Source: Acidimicrobiaceae bacterium (GTDB taxonomy: Bacteria > Actinomycetota > Acidimicrobiia > Acidimicrobiales > Acidimicrobiaceae). From it: a DNA stretch of 7,462 nucleotides. This document shows positions 1-5,751 of this stretch, piece by piece. The position numbers were made by a program, and so were the translations under genes. The notes beneath the pieces were generated by a model. The model saw only the letters and a program-made list of their open reading frames with translations, did not search any database and was not told the origin of the DNA. How positions within the stretch are numbered: the stretch's first letter is position 1; every line of letters begins with the position of its first letter. The stretch spans positions 1 through 7,462 of the forward strand of contig JABEUP010000156.1 in NCBI GenBank assembly GCA_013044365.1. Direction: 5' to 3'.

Positions 1-123
1 AACGAAGAGCGGGAAATAGAGGAACTTGATGAGACGCAAAAAGTAGCTAGCAATACCCAGGAAACAAGTCAAGTATGTAATTCTAGGATGAAAAGTATAC
101 GCACAACGATCCCAGCGCTATAG
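1..123 (+). CDS. possible C-terminal end of an unidentified protein (partial, uncertain)
   Basis: Frame 1 is open from the window edge to a TAG stop at 121-123, giving 40 residues. They are rich in Glu, Gln, Thr and Ser, beginning NEEREIEELDETQKV and ending in a more basic stretch (RMKSIRTTIPAL). The other two forward frames contain early stops. The charged composition would suit the tail of a soluble protein, but 40 open codons can occur by chance and I recognise no family. The opposite strand of the same codons is also open and reads hydrophobic, as expected for the complement of a charged frame. The region could therefore be non-coding. No start or ribosome site lies inside the window. Confidence 0.3.
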   Translation, partial: NEEREIEELDETQKVASNTQETSQVCNSRMKSIRTTIPAL

Positions 124-159
124 ATCTTGTGGTCCGTTACCTATTCTTCCTGGCGCCCG

Positions 160-211
160 GCTCGACAACAACACTCGGTCGACGTCATTCCCAGCTAACG
201 TCAACCGAGTG
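160..211 (-). terminator. rho-independent terminator behind the small secreted protein gene
   Basis: The arms at 172-185 and 198-211 are complementary over 14 positions with one exception, around a 12-nt loop. In minus-strand RNA the exception is a permitted G-U pair, whereas in plus-strand RNA it is a C-A mismatch. The minus-strand hairpin begins 6 nt after the stop codon at 218-220 and is followed by the T-rich stretch TTGTTGT. Position, strand preference and tail fit an intrinsic terminator for the gene at 218-490. The T-tract is interrupted by G, so efficiency is uncertain. Confidence 0.7.
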
Positions 212-217
212 CACGTC

Positions 218-490
218 CTAGTTGGGTAGTGTGCAGTCTCCCGATACATGTGAGTTGTCATATCCAGCAGCACCAGCCCCTGCGGGTACTCCTCCACCTA
301 TGTCCCTGGCACTACCAGTTGTACCTAGGGAACCGAAGTTGCCGTTTGTATTCGCAAATGCTCCGTGGCATGCTCCACTACTACTCGGTGTCCCGCTTGC
401 CCAAGCTGAACCGGTCGCGATTGCAACAGTAGACAGACCGGTAGCTGAACAAATTGCGAGTGAAATGATCGTCTTCTTTACTCTGCTCAT
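218..490 (-). CDS. small secreted Gly/Ser-rich protein with two mature cysteines, function unknown
   Basis: This gene encodes 90 residues. It has an ATG start with a near-ideal Shine-Dalgarno AGGAGG (496-501 on the plus strand) 5 nt upstream, and a terminator hairpin immediately after the stop. The N-terminus is a classic Sec signal peptide: basic MSRVKK, a hydrophobic stretch to about residue 26, and an AWA motif at 29-31 predicting cleavage before Ser32. The mature part would be about 59 residues. It is Ser/Thr/Asn-rich, then Gly/Ala-rich (IGGGVPAGAGAAGY at 64-77), with Cys41 and Cys86 near its ends that could form one disulfide. It has no lipobox and no further membrane segment. I do not recognise a family; the two cysteines are only superficially chaplin-like and the chaplin pattern is absent. 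It appears monocistronic. Coding status is well supported, function is not. Confidence 0.75.
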   Translation of the reverse strand: MSRVKKTIISLAICSATGLSTVAIATGSAWASGTPSSSGACHGAFANTNGNFGSLGTTGSARDIGGGVPAGAGAAGYDNSHVSGDCTLPN

Positions 491-516
491 GAGTTCCTCC
501 TCTAAATTTCGGGTAG

Positions 517-522
517 ATTATC
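517..522 (-). promoter_or_regulatory. possible -10 element for the secreted-protein gene
   Basis: The minus strand reads GATAAT here, matching five of six positions of TATAAT, 26 nt upstream of the ATG at 490. No good -35 hexamer stands 16-18 nt upstream, so the assignment is weak. One arm (543-550) of the ACACTATC inverted repeat lies where a -35 region would fall. Confidence 0.25.
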
Positions 523-542
523 GCAACATAAGATCGCAGAAA

Positions 543-608
543 ACACTATCACCGATTGTCTGCAGTCCGAAGCTTATCAGGGTGTTGGAGTTATCGATCT
601 GATAGTGT
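543..608. repeat. 8-bp inverted repeat upstream of the secreted-protein gene
   Basis: ACACTATC at 543-550 is perfectly complementary to GATAGTGT at 601-608, with 50 bp between the arms. The proximal arm lies about 53 bp upstream of the minus-strand start codon at 490. Between the arms, TATCAG (575-580) pairs with CTGATA (599-604), so the same sequence can form alternative pairings. It could be a paired operator or an RNA fold, and chance cannot be excluded. Confidence 0.35.
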
Positions 609-762
609 AAACACCGACCCGACGGGACCCCCGTTCGTGATAATACGTGGTGCCTCTAACACTCTGTGCGTTGCTTCTACCCAATCGCGTCAACATCGGT
701 TCTGGAAACCACCTTCACTCACTATTTCGCCCCCTGTGCAAAGTAGCGCATTGTTAATGAGT

Positions 763-918
763 GATTTTAACCGGTTATAACTAGCCTGCTCCTAAATCAG
801 CCATCCAACGTTGTTGATACTGTTAAAATACAAGGGTTAGAATTTTGAGAGATCGTCAGGGACGAGATATTGCGAATAGGAATTTCGTAAGCAATGCCAA
901 CGATTTTACCCGGTTACA
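763..918 (+). repeat. two copies of an imperfect 17-bp direct repeat
   Basis: GATTTTAACCGGTTATA at 763-779 and GATTTTACCCGGTTACA at 902-918 agree at 15 of 17 positions, with start points 139 bp apart. The shared core is GATTTTA-x-CCGGTTA, and the first copy contains the palindrome AACCGGTT. Both copies lie in the non-coding divergent region. Repeated sites of this length in such a place suggest recognition by a DNA-binding protein; the protein is not identifiable from this window. Confidence 0.5.
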
Positions 919-1000
919 GGCGGGCACCGGCAGACTAAAACACCCTCGTAGCAGTCAATAAAGGTTGTGGGTGAACATCAGTGGAAAGGAGTCTGACCTC

Positions 1001-1027
1001 GTGACACACAAGGGGTCACAGTTTTAA
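1001..1027 (+). other. eight-codon mini-ORF with ribosome-site-like upstream sequence
   Basis: GTG-ACA-CAC-AAG-GGG-TCA-CAG-TTT-TAA encodes MTHKGSQF. An AAGGAG-type site at 986-991 stands 9 nt before the GTG. GTGAC (1001-1005) can pair with GTCAC (1015-1019), and TGACC (994-998) can pair with GGTCA (1014-1018); these two pairings exclude each other. It might be a leader peptide, but it is 254 bp from the GH3 start, has no run of one regulatory codon, and may be coincidental. Confidence 0.15.
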
Positions 1028-1198
1028 TTCCGTACGGCGCACTTCTAAATCACAGGATGAGCTGCTACTCCGTTATATTTCGTTTCTATCGAAATTTGGC
1101 GCCTGATTTTGTTGGATAAGGAAGTTGAGGAACCTGTAGAATTTGGTACCACTGTTCTAACACGGTCCCCTTGTAACCAAAGTTCCGGGAATGCTCTT

Positions 1199-1228
1199 TT
1201 CTGACTCGCAAGTGTCAAAATGTATACG
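1199..1228 (+). promoter_or_regulatory. weak candidate promoter for the GH3 lipoprotein gene
   Basis: TTCTGA at 1199-1204 and TATACG at 1223-1228 are separated by 18 bp and lie about 52 bp before the GTG start. Each hexamer matches the housekeeping consensus only in part. It is the best-placed pair seen just upstream of the gene. Confidence 0.2.
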
Positions 1229-1280
1229 AAAACCCTGCCGAGCTTTAGGTGCGGTCAAAATCTCCAAAAGGGAAACATAA

Positions 1281-2507
1281 GTGAATATTGGGTGCAGGAG
1301 AACCAAGGTTGCAAGGATAATAGGTCTGGTCGTTTGCATGACCGGGCTTGCAGGCTGTGGTTCTTCGGGTTCATCTGGCTTTCCCTCGGATCGTCTGGCT
1401 CCTAGACCTGCTATTACCGCTCCATTGAGTTCTTCGGCAACTTCCTCCACTTCGAGTACTCAGCCAGTTATTTCCTGCCCTTCAGTTGTCGATATCGGGC
1501 AGTGGAGTAATGGGAGATTGGCAGCGCAAATGCTTGCGATTTCTACGGAAATGGCCACTATCGCTGATGTTAGCCAAGCCGTGAGCGGTGGGGTTGGCGG
1601 AGTGGTACTGGCAGGCACCTCTTCGTCACCGGATTTGAAGACTGAAATCGCGAATATGCAACAGTTGGATAAGGGTGGAGTGAGACAGCTGTTTATGACC
1701 GATGAGGAAGGGGGTGGAATCCAGGGACTGTCTGGTTTGGTTGGTTCGATGCCCTGGCCAAGGTCAATGGCTGGGTCCATGACGACTGCTCAGGTTGAGA
1801 GTTTGACCTTTAAGGTGGGCCAGGCAATGCGGTCGCTCGGAGTCACAATGGATCTTGCCCCTGTCGTTGATTTGGATGCCGGACCAGGGCCTTCCAAAAC
1901 GAATCCAGACGGCAGCAGGTCATTTTCCGCAGATCCGTCCGTAGCCGTCAAATATGCTCAGGCTTATATGACAGGCTTGGCCAAGGCCGGGGTGATATCT
2001 GTCCTAAAGCATTTTCCAGGCCTCGGCGGTGCCAGTGGTAATACAGATTTTACTCCTGCCCACACTTTGCAATATGCTCAACTTATCAAAACTGGACTTG
2101 TTCCTTTCGAAAAATTGGCTCCGGGAGCAAGAGCGGTGATGATTTCCAATGCCTCAATTCCAGGACTGACCGATGGAGTGCCAGCATCTTTAAGCGCAAA
2201 GGCGATTGCCGTACTGAGAAACGTAGTTGGCTTCAAAGGTCTGATTATAAGTGATTCTTTGGAAACGGTGTCCATTGCCTCGTACCAGCCGGACCTGGGC
2301 AAAGCGGTTGTGGATGCCGCGGTAGCAGGAGTCGATATGATTATGCTGGCTTCCTCGAACCCCAATCAAGTCCCAAGCTATTTAGCGGCAAAACAGGCAT
2401 TGTCCCAGGCAATTGCGTCGGGGGTCTTTCCCAGATCCAGTGCCGAAGCTAGCGTGGGAAAGATACTCTTGCTTAAGGGATACGACTCTTCGTGTATTTA
2501 TTTCTAA
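1281..2507 (+). CDS. glycoside hydrolase family 3 lipoprotein (NagZ/LpqI-like)
   Basis: This 408-residue protein starts at GTG 1281, with AGGGA (1269-1273) 7 nt upstream. A short basic N-terminus and hydrophobic segment end in the lipobox LAGC (Cys26), so it should be a lipid-anchored exported protein. Residues 27-66 form a Ser/Thr/Pro-rich linker. The GH3 barrel follows: DEEGGG at 141-146 (DQEGGR in NagZ), LAPVVDLD at 192-199, KHFPGLGG at 243-250 and GLIISDSLE at 320-328. Asp325 occupies the position of the GH3 nucleophile. Relatives hydrolyse beta-N-acetylglucosaminides from cell-wall turnover. Two points depart from classical NagZ: Arg of DQEGGR is Gly146, and the loop after KHFPG reads GNTD (253-256) where the Asp-Ser-His dyad normally sits. 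Substrate and even hydrolytic activity are therefore uncertain. Family assignment is firm. It is 102 bp upstream of pheA, probably a separate function. Confidence 0.9.
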   Translation: MNIGCRRTKVARIIGLVVCMTGLAGCGSSGSSGFPSDRLAPRPAITAPLSSSATSSTSSTQPVISCPSVVDIGQWSNGRLAAQMLAISTEMATIADVSQAVSGGVGGVVLAGTSSSPDLKTEIANMQQLDKGGVRQLFMTDEEGGGIQGLSGLVGSMPWPRSMAGSMTTAQVESLTFKVGQAMRSLGVTMDLAPVVDLDAGPGPSKTNPDGSRSFSADPSVAVKYAQAYMTGLAKAGVISVLKHFPGLGGASGNTDFTPAHTLQYAQLIKTGLVPFEKLAPGARAVMISNASIPGLTDGVPASLSAKAIAVLRNVVGFKGLIISDSLETVSIASYQPDLGKAVVDAAVAGVDMIMLASSNPNQVPSYLAAKQALSQAIASGVFPRSSAEASVGKILLLKGYDSSCIYF

Positions 2508-2609
2508 ATTCTCCCTGTTGAGTAACGTCTAACGTTTAGAGGACTCTTCGCTAGGGATACGAATTGAAATCTGTGGGGCAACCCTGTTTTGGTAACTAGG
2601 ATCACATTC
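2508..2609 (+). other. 102-bp gap between the GH3 gene and pheA
   Basis: The gap holds a small perfect hairpin TCTAA-cgt-TTAGA (2528-2540) without a following T-run, and GGG-GCAA-CCC at 2575-2584. Neither is a convincing intrinsic terminator. No clear promoter hexamers are seen, so read-through from the GH3 gene into pheA-tyrA is possible. There is no T-box or obvious Phe-codon leader peptide. Confidence 0.4.
2598..2601 (+). promoter_or_regulatory. ribosome binding site deciding the pheA start
   Basis: AGGA lies 8 nt before GTG 2610. That start gives MIVCYLGPAGT, where the N-terminal strand of prephenate dehydratases begins. The in-frame TTG at 2589 would add seven residues; its only upstream purine run is the GGGG at 2575-2578, 10 nt away. 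Confidence 0.6.
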
Positions 2610-3536
2610 GTGATTGTTTGTTATCTAGGACCTGCTGGCACATCTGACCATCGTGCAATTGAATTGCTTTCTGCAATCGCCGATCCAGAGCCTTTGCCGA
2701 TGTCTTCCGTGAGGGAGATAATTCAGACGGTTAATTTTATGCCCGGCTGTTTTGGCATCGTTCCATTGGAGGATTCGACCAATGGGGAGCTCACTACTAT
2801 TCTGGACAGGCTCATATTCGAAGTTGATTCGGTGTTGATACGTGAAGAGGTTGTCCTGGTGGAGGACATTTGTGCGTTCGGGACAAATCCGGACGGGGTG
2901 ATAACCACCGTGGTATCGCATCCTCTGATACTTGATCTTTGTAGCCAGTTCATTAAAGAGAGAGGGTTGGCTACTCGTCACACGGTCTCAACTGCGGAAG
3001 CGTGCAAAATTGTGAAAGAGGAGACCAGTACGGGCGTAGTTGCTTTGGCTCCCCCCGGCGTAGGCCAGAAGGCAGGCTTAGAGATAAATGCCACTGAAGT
3101 TTTGGATACTCCCGATATAAGGACCAGATACGTGCTGATTGGACGGGAAGTTGCGCCCAGAAGTGGCGACGATAAGACTTCGGTTGTAATCACGCCTTCG
3201 GCTGACAGGGTAGGTTTTCTGGCTGAGGTGGCTGCCCGCTTTGCGAAGAATAATGTGAACATGACTTCGATTCTCTCAAGGCCGTTGCAGGCAAAGATCG
3301 GCAATTACGCATTTCATATAACCTGTGAAGGACACATTTCTGATTCCGGGGTACAGGGCGCAATAAGCGATCTGCTGGATTTTGGAGCCTCGGTAAAGCT
3401 TCTGGGATCGTATCCTCGATGGAAGGGGATCGAGGTTACCACCCCTGCTTCCCTCCTGCCTTTAGGAAGTGTAGCCAGCTCTGCCAACCCGGATGAGATA
3501 TCGAGGCTGCGGCAGCCTAAAGTTGCGCCTGTCTAG
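2610..3536 (+). CDS. pheA: prephenate dehydratase
   Basis: The enzyme converts prephenate to phenylpyruvate, the committed step to phenylalanine, in the cytosol. The length is 308 residues from GTG 2610; a TTG at 2589 would give 315. The catalytic domain shows YLGPAGT (5-11), VPLEDSTNGE (about 51-60, the PxE-S-x-x-G substrate loop) and RTRY (171-174), the counterpart of the catalytic TRF motif with Tyr for Phe. A C-terminal ACT domain spans about 190-270, followed by a tail of about 38 residues without recognisable features. It is a monofunctional enzyme with no chorismate mutase domain. In the ACT domain the usual GALV and ESRP Phe-binding motifs read GFLA (202-205) and LSRP (222-225), so feedback control by Phe may differ. 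tyrA follows after 9 bp, indicating cotranscription. Confidence 0.93.
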   Translation: MIVCYLGPAGTSDHRAIELLSAIADPEPLPMSSVREIIQTVNFMPGCFGIVPLEDSTNGELTTILDRLIFEVDSVLIREEVVLVEDICAFGTNPDGVITTVVSHPLILDLCSQFIKERGLATRHTVSTAEACKIVKEETSTGVVALAPPGVGQKAGLEINATEVLDTPDIRTRYVLIGREVAPRSGDDKTSVVITPSADRVGFLAEVAARFAKNNVNMTSILSRPLQAKIGNYAFHITCEGHISDSGVQGAISDLLDFGASVKLLGSYPRWKGIEVTTPASLLPLGSVASSANPDEISRLRQPKVAPV

Positions 3537-3545
3537 GATCATTGA

Positions 3546-4538
3546 ATGACATCTCAAGGGCATCCAGCAATCGGAATCCTAGGTCTTGGTCAGATCGGAG
3601 GTTCGATCGCTCTCGATCTTGTTGGAGATACGCAGGTAAGTTTTTACGCCCGTAGCGCCGAGGTTCAGGAGTTTGGTAGAGCGGCCGGGTTTGAGCCGTG
3701 TAGGAGTCTGAGCGAGCTGTCCCGTAGGTCAGATCTGATTTTTATTGCCGTGCCAGTTGACCAAACTATCGGGGTAATGGAGGATCTTAAGGAGTACCTC
3801 AGACCCCAACAAATAATTACCGATGTTGGCTCAACGAAAGCCAGTTTGGCCGAGTGGGCTTTGAAGTCCTCATGGCCCACTGATGTTGAATTTATCGGTG
3901 GTCATCCTATGGCTGGCACCGACAGGTCGGGTTTCGCGGGAGCGCGCAAAGGGCTGTTTGAGGGCAGAACCTGGATCCTTACACCGGATATTGGGGAGAG
4001 AAACCGTTCGGCTGACTCTCTGATTCGTTTAATGCAATTTGTGACCTCTAAGTTAGGGGCGCGAGTGGGGATTATGGATTCAGAAACACACGATCATTCG
4101 GTAGCGATGGTGTCTCACCTGGAACATGTTATTGCCACGGCGCTCGTTAGTCTGGTCCGAAGCTCAAACGAAAGATCTATGTTGTCTCATCTGGTGGCGG
4201 GAAGTTTCATGGATGCCACCAGGGTAGCCAAGTCGTCAAGCAAGATGGCAGTTCCTTTTCTTTGCGAGAATCTATTCCTGGCGAAAACCGTAAGCGATTT
4301 CATGGCTGAGATTGAAAAGATTTCAAGCATGCTTATTGACCAAGAGAGCCTTTCAAACATCTGGGAAGGTAATGCGGATTGGCGCCGTGATCTGGAGCGA
4401 AATGTTTCCGTATCCGATGTCGTAACCGTCAAAAGAGACTCCGGGCTTATTGGTGTTCTCAAGGTAATGACCCGTGAAGGCAGATTCATATGTTCAGTTG
4501 ATCCGGGCAGTACCGAAATCTTGCTTAACCTTTGTTGA
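3546..4538 (+). CDS. tyrA: prephenate dehydrogenase
   Basis: This enzyme oxidatively decarboxylates prephenate to 4-hydroxyphenylpyruvate with NAD(P)+, leading to tyrosine. It has 330 residues and an ATG start with AGGA (3535-3538) 7 nt upstream, overlapping the pheA stop. The N-terminal Rossmann fold has GLGQIGGS (13-20), DLIFIAVP (63-70) and ITDVGSTKAS (91-100). The signature GGHPMAG (118-124) carries His120, the expected catalytic His. The helical dimerisation domain has DSETHDH (178-184), SHLEH (190-194, usually SHLPH) and DATRVAKS (223-230), whose Arg226 is expected to bind substrate. No complete ACT domain is recognisable; the last 40 or so residues (VTVKRDSGL onward) are unassigned and might be a reduced regulatory region. 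It is the second gene of the pheA-tyrA operon and stops one base before the convergent Dabb gene. Confidence 0.93.
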   Translation: MTSQGHPAIGILGLGQIGGSIALDLVGDTQVSFYARSAEVQEFGRAAGFEPCRSLSELSRRSDLIFIAVPVDQTIGVMEDLKEYLRPQQIITDVGSTKASLAEWALKSSWPTDVEFIGGHPMAGTDRSGFAGARKGLFEGRTWILTPDIGERNRSADSLIRLMQFVTSKLGARVGIMDSETHDHSVAMVSHLEHVIATALVSLVRSSNERSMLSHLVAGSFMDATRVAKSSSKMAVPFLCENLFLAKTVSDFMAEIEKISSMLIDQESLSNIWEGNADWRRDLERNVSVSDVVTVKRDSGLIGVLKVMTREGRFICSVDPGSTEILLNLC

Positions 4539-4539
4539 A

Positions 4540-4836
4540 CTAGTGTTGGAACTGAACCGAGATTCGTGTTTCGACGATTGAGGCAAGATTGTTTTTTATG
4601 TAATCAAGGTGAACTGGATCGCTCAGGTAGTTTTTCATATCTTCAATCGAAGCGAAGTCAGCAACCACTGCGAGGTCCCCTGATTTTCCGGGTTGCAGCC
4701 CAAGATCTTTTCCAATCGAGAAGGATTGTACCCCGGGAATACCGGGGAGCACCTCTTTGGCATTTGTTATTGCATCTGAAATGCGTTGGGGTGCAGTTTC
4801 TGGCTTGAAGGTGAATATGACTGCATGACGGATCAA
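4540..4836 (-). CDS. Dabb (stress-responsive A/B barrel) domain protein
   Basis: This 98-residue protein consists of a single Dabb domain: MIRHAVIFTFK (1-11), a helix, the turn PGIPGVQSFSIG (31-42), the strand DLAVVADF (54-61) and DMKNYLSDPVHLDYI (66-80). These match the ferredoxin-like fold of the family, which normally dimerises into a beta barrel. Members range from plant stress proteins to small bacterial proteins, a few of them enzymes such as cyclases; no substrate can be inferred here. The start is TTG at 4836, supported by an AGGAG site 5 nt upstream and by the conserved MIRH beginning. It lies 32 bp downstream of the SDR gene, so it is probably cotranscribed with it, perhaps acting in the same pathway. 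Its stop codon at 4540-4542 is one base from the tyrA stop. Confidence 0.85.
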   Translation of the reverse strand: MIRHAVIFTFKPETAPQRISDAITNAKEVLPGIPGVQSFSIGKDLGLQPGKSGDLAVVADFASIEDMKNYLSDPVHLDYIKNNLASIVETRISVQFQH

Positions 4837-4841
4837 GGCTT

Positions 4842-4846
4842 CTCCT
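4842..4846 (-). promoter_or_regulatory. strong ribosome binding site supporting a TTG start
   Basis: The minus strand reads TAAGGAGAAGCC followed by TTG (4836-4834). The AGGAG core is 5 nt from the codon. No ATG or GTG in this frame fits the conserved N-terminus better, so TTG is the likely initiator of the Dabb gene. Confidence 0.65.
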
Positions 4847-4868
4847 TATCGTTAATTTTTAACCGTAT

Positions 4869-5615
4869 TTACATTAGGCCGGAGTATATTCCACCATCCA
4901 CGGGAAGCGATACGCCGGTGATGTATTTTGCCTGTTCGGAGCAGAGAAAGGCAATCACCGCACCGAAGTCTTCCGGAGAGCCAAGTCTTTTGGCTGGGAC
5001 CTGATTTGCGACTGCCATCATGTTGTCGCCGTTGAGTTCTTTCAGTCTGTCAGTTTGATGAAAACCTGGTTGAATCGTGTTGGCGGTAATATTTTTAGCC
5101 GCCAGTGCGTGTGCCATGGTTTTTACGAAGGCGGTGAGCCCGGTTCGTGCGGTATTTGAGAGGATCAGGTTGGGTGACGGCTGCCTTACCCACAGTGAGG
5201 TGATTGCTATTATGCGTCCCCAGTTTGTTCTTTCCATGTATGGAACAGCTGCCATTGAAAGCTCGATAGACGCGAGCATATTGGAGTTGATTGCGTTTTG
5301 GTAATCCTCGATACCCACGTCATAGAATCCTCCGGCTCTGGGTCCGCCGGAGTTGCAGATAAGAATATCGAGGCCGTCAAGTTCGGAAGCGCACTCTTGG
5401 ATTAGCGTCTTTGCATTACTGGGATCCCTCAGGTCCACAATTTTGTATGTGGCCCGCGAACCAAGAGTTGCCGCCGCCTGTCTCAGCTTTTCCTCTGAGC
5501 GAGAGGCGATGATAACCCTTGCACCCTCTGCGACAAGTGATTTTGCTGCGCCGAAACCAAGACCAGAAGATCCGCCAGTGACCAGCGCTTTTTTTCCGTT
5601 TAGGCCTAGATCCAT
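4869..5615 (-). CDS. SDR family oxidoreductase, BKR-like subgroup lacking the catalytic Tyr
   Basis: This is a short-chain dehydrogenase of 248 residues with ATG start and AGGA 7 nt upstream. The cofactor site is standard: TGGSSGLG (13-20), ASRS (37-40, an Arg suited to NADP), DLRD (61-64) and NSGG (88-91). Ser140 in IAITS aligns with the catalytic Ser. Where SDRs carry YxxxK, this protein reads SNTAR (153-157): Ser for Tyr and Arg for Lys. The C-terminal segment IQPGFHQTDR (181-190) and SLPVDGG (236-242) follow the family pattern. The NSGGPRAGGF region and QPSPNLILSNTARTG resemble a known beta-ketoacyl-ACP-reductase-like subgroup with an imperfect catalytic tetrad. Substrate is unknown and catalysis may be altered or absent. 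It precedes the Dabb gene by 32 bp and follows the stress-protein gene by 136 bp. Confidence 0.9.
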   Translation of the reverse strand: MDLGLNGKKALVTGGSSGLGFGAAKSLVAEGARVIIASRSEEKLRQAAATLGSRATYKIVDLRDPSNAKTLIQECASELDGLDILICNSGGPRAGGFYDVGIEDYQNAINSNMLASIELSMAAVPYMERTNWGRIIAITSLWVRQPSPNLILSNTARTGLTAFVKTMAHALAAKNITANTIQPGFHQTDRLKELNGDNMMAVANQVPAKRLGSPEDFGAVIAFLCSEQAKYITGVSLPVDGGIYSGLM

Positions 5616-5751
5616 TATTCCGTCCTATTGCAAGCGAGCCTGCAGAAAATTTCAAATCCAACTAGAGGAAGAAGGTCGAGGATATGCGGTCGTGCGGTTA
5701 TTCTGCTTGGATGAATCCCATCCTTCGTCGTCCGCCGCCGTTTCCTGGTAT
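5616..5751 (-). other. 136-bp gap between the stress-protein gene and the SDR gene
   Basis: The minus strand contains a small hairpin GGATG-ggatt-CATCC (5723-5709 in plus coordinates) with no T-run, and a tandem TGCGGT pair (5685-5690 and 5693-5698, plus strand). TTGAAA and TGCAAT 17 bp apart occur just before the SDR gene, but transcription from there would begin inside the ribosome site. An SDR-Dabb promoter in this gap is plausible but not pinned down. Confidence 0.35.

Larger units (their letters stand above)
491..1280. other. long divergent intergenic region (about 790 bp) without a convincing gene
   Basis: This region separates the minus-strand secreted-protein gene from the plus-strand GH3 gene. 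No frame in it has plausible protein composition together with a start and ribosome site, apart from an eight-codon mini-ORF at 1001-1027. Visible structure includes the inverted pair ACACTATC (543-550) / GATAGTGT (601-608), the near-identical direct repeats at 763-779 and 902-918, a small hairpin ACGGG/CCCGT at 622-634, and the hairpin ATTTCG/CGAAAT at 1077-1095. It is large enough to hold promoters for both flanking genes and possibly an untranslated RNA. It has no tRNA-like features. Confidence 0.6.

Noticed and set aside
222..602. 126-codon plus-strand open frame opposite the small secreted protein
   Set aside because: It starts at a TTG without a ribosome site. The antisense frame has a signal peptide, an AGGAGG site and a terminator, so the plus frame is a shadow.
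556..780. 74-codon plus-strand open frame in the intergenic region
   Set aside because: TTG start without Shine-Dalgarno, low-complexity composition and no recognisable motif.
2625..2981. 118-codon minus-strand open frame inside pheA
   Set aside because: It lies entirely opposite the conserved prephenate dehydratase domain and shows no domain of its own.
4564..4597. TCGT/ACGA hairpin followed by six T as a tyrA terminator inside the Dabb gene
   Set aside because: The stem is only four pairs and 14 nt separate it from the T-run, so it is not a credible intrinsic terminator.
4851..4863. GTTAA-ttt-TTAAC palindrome between the SDR and Dabb genes
   Set aside because: An AT-only five-pair stem next to a strong ribosome site is probably chance and too weak to terminate.
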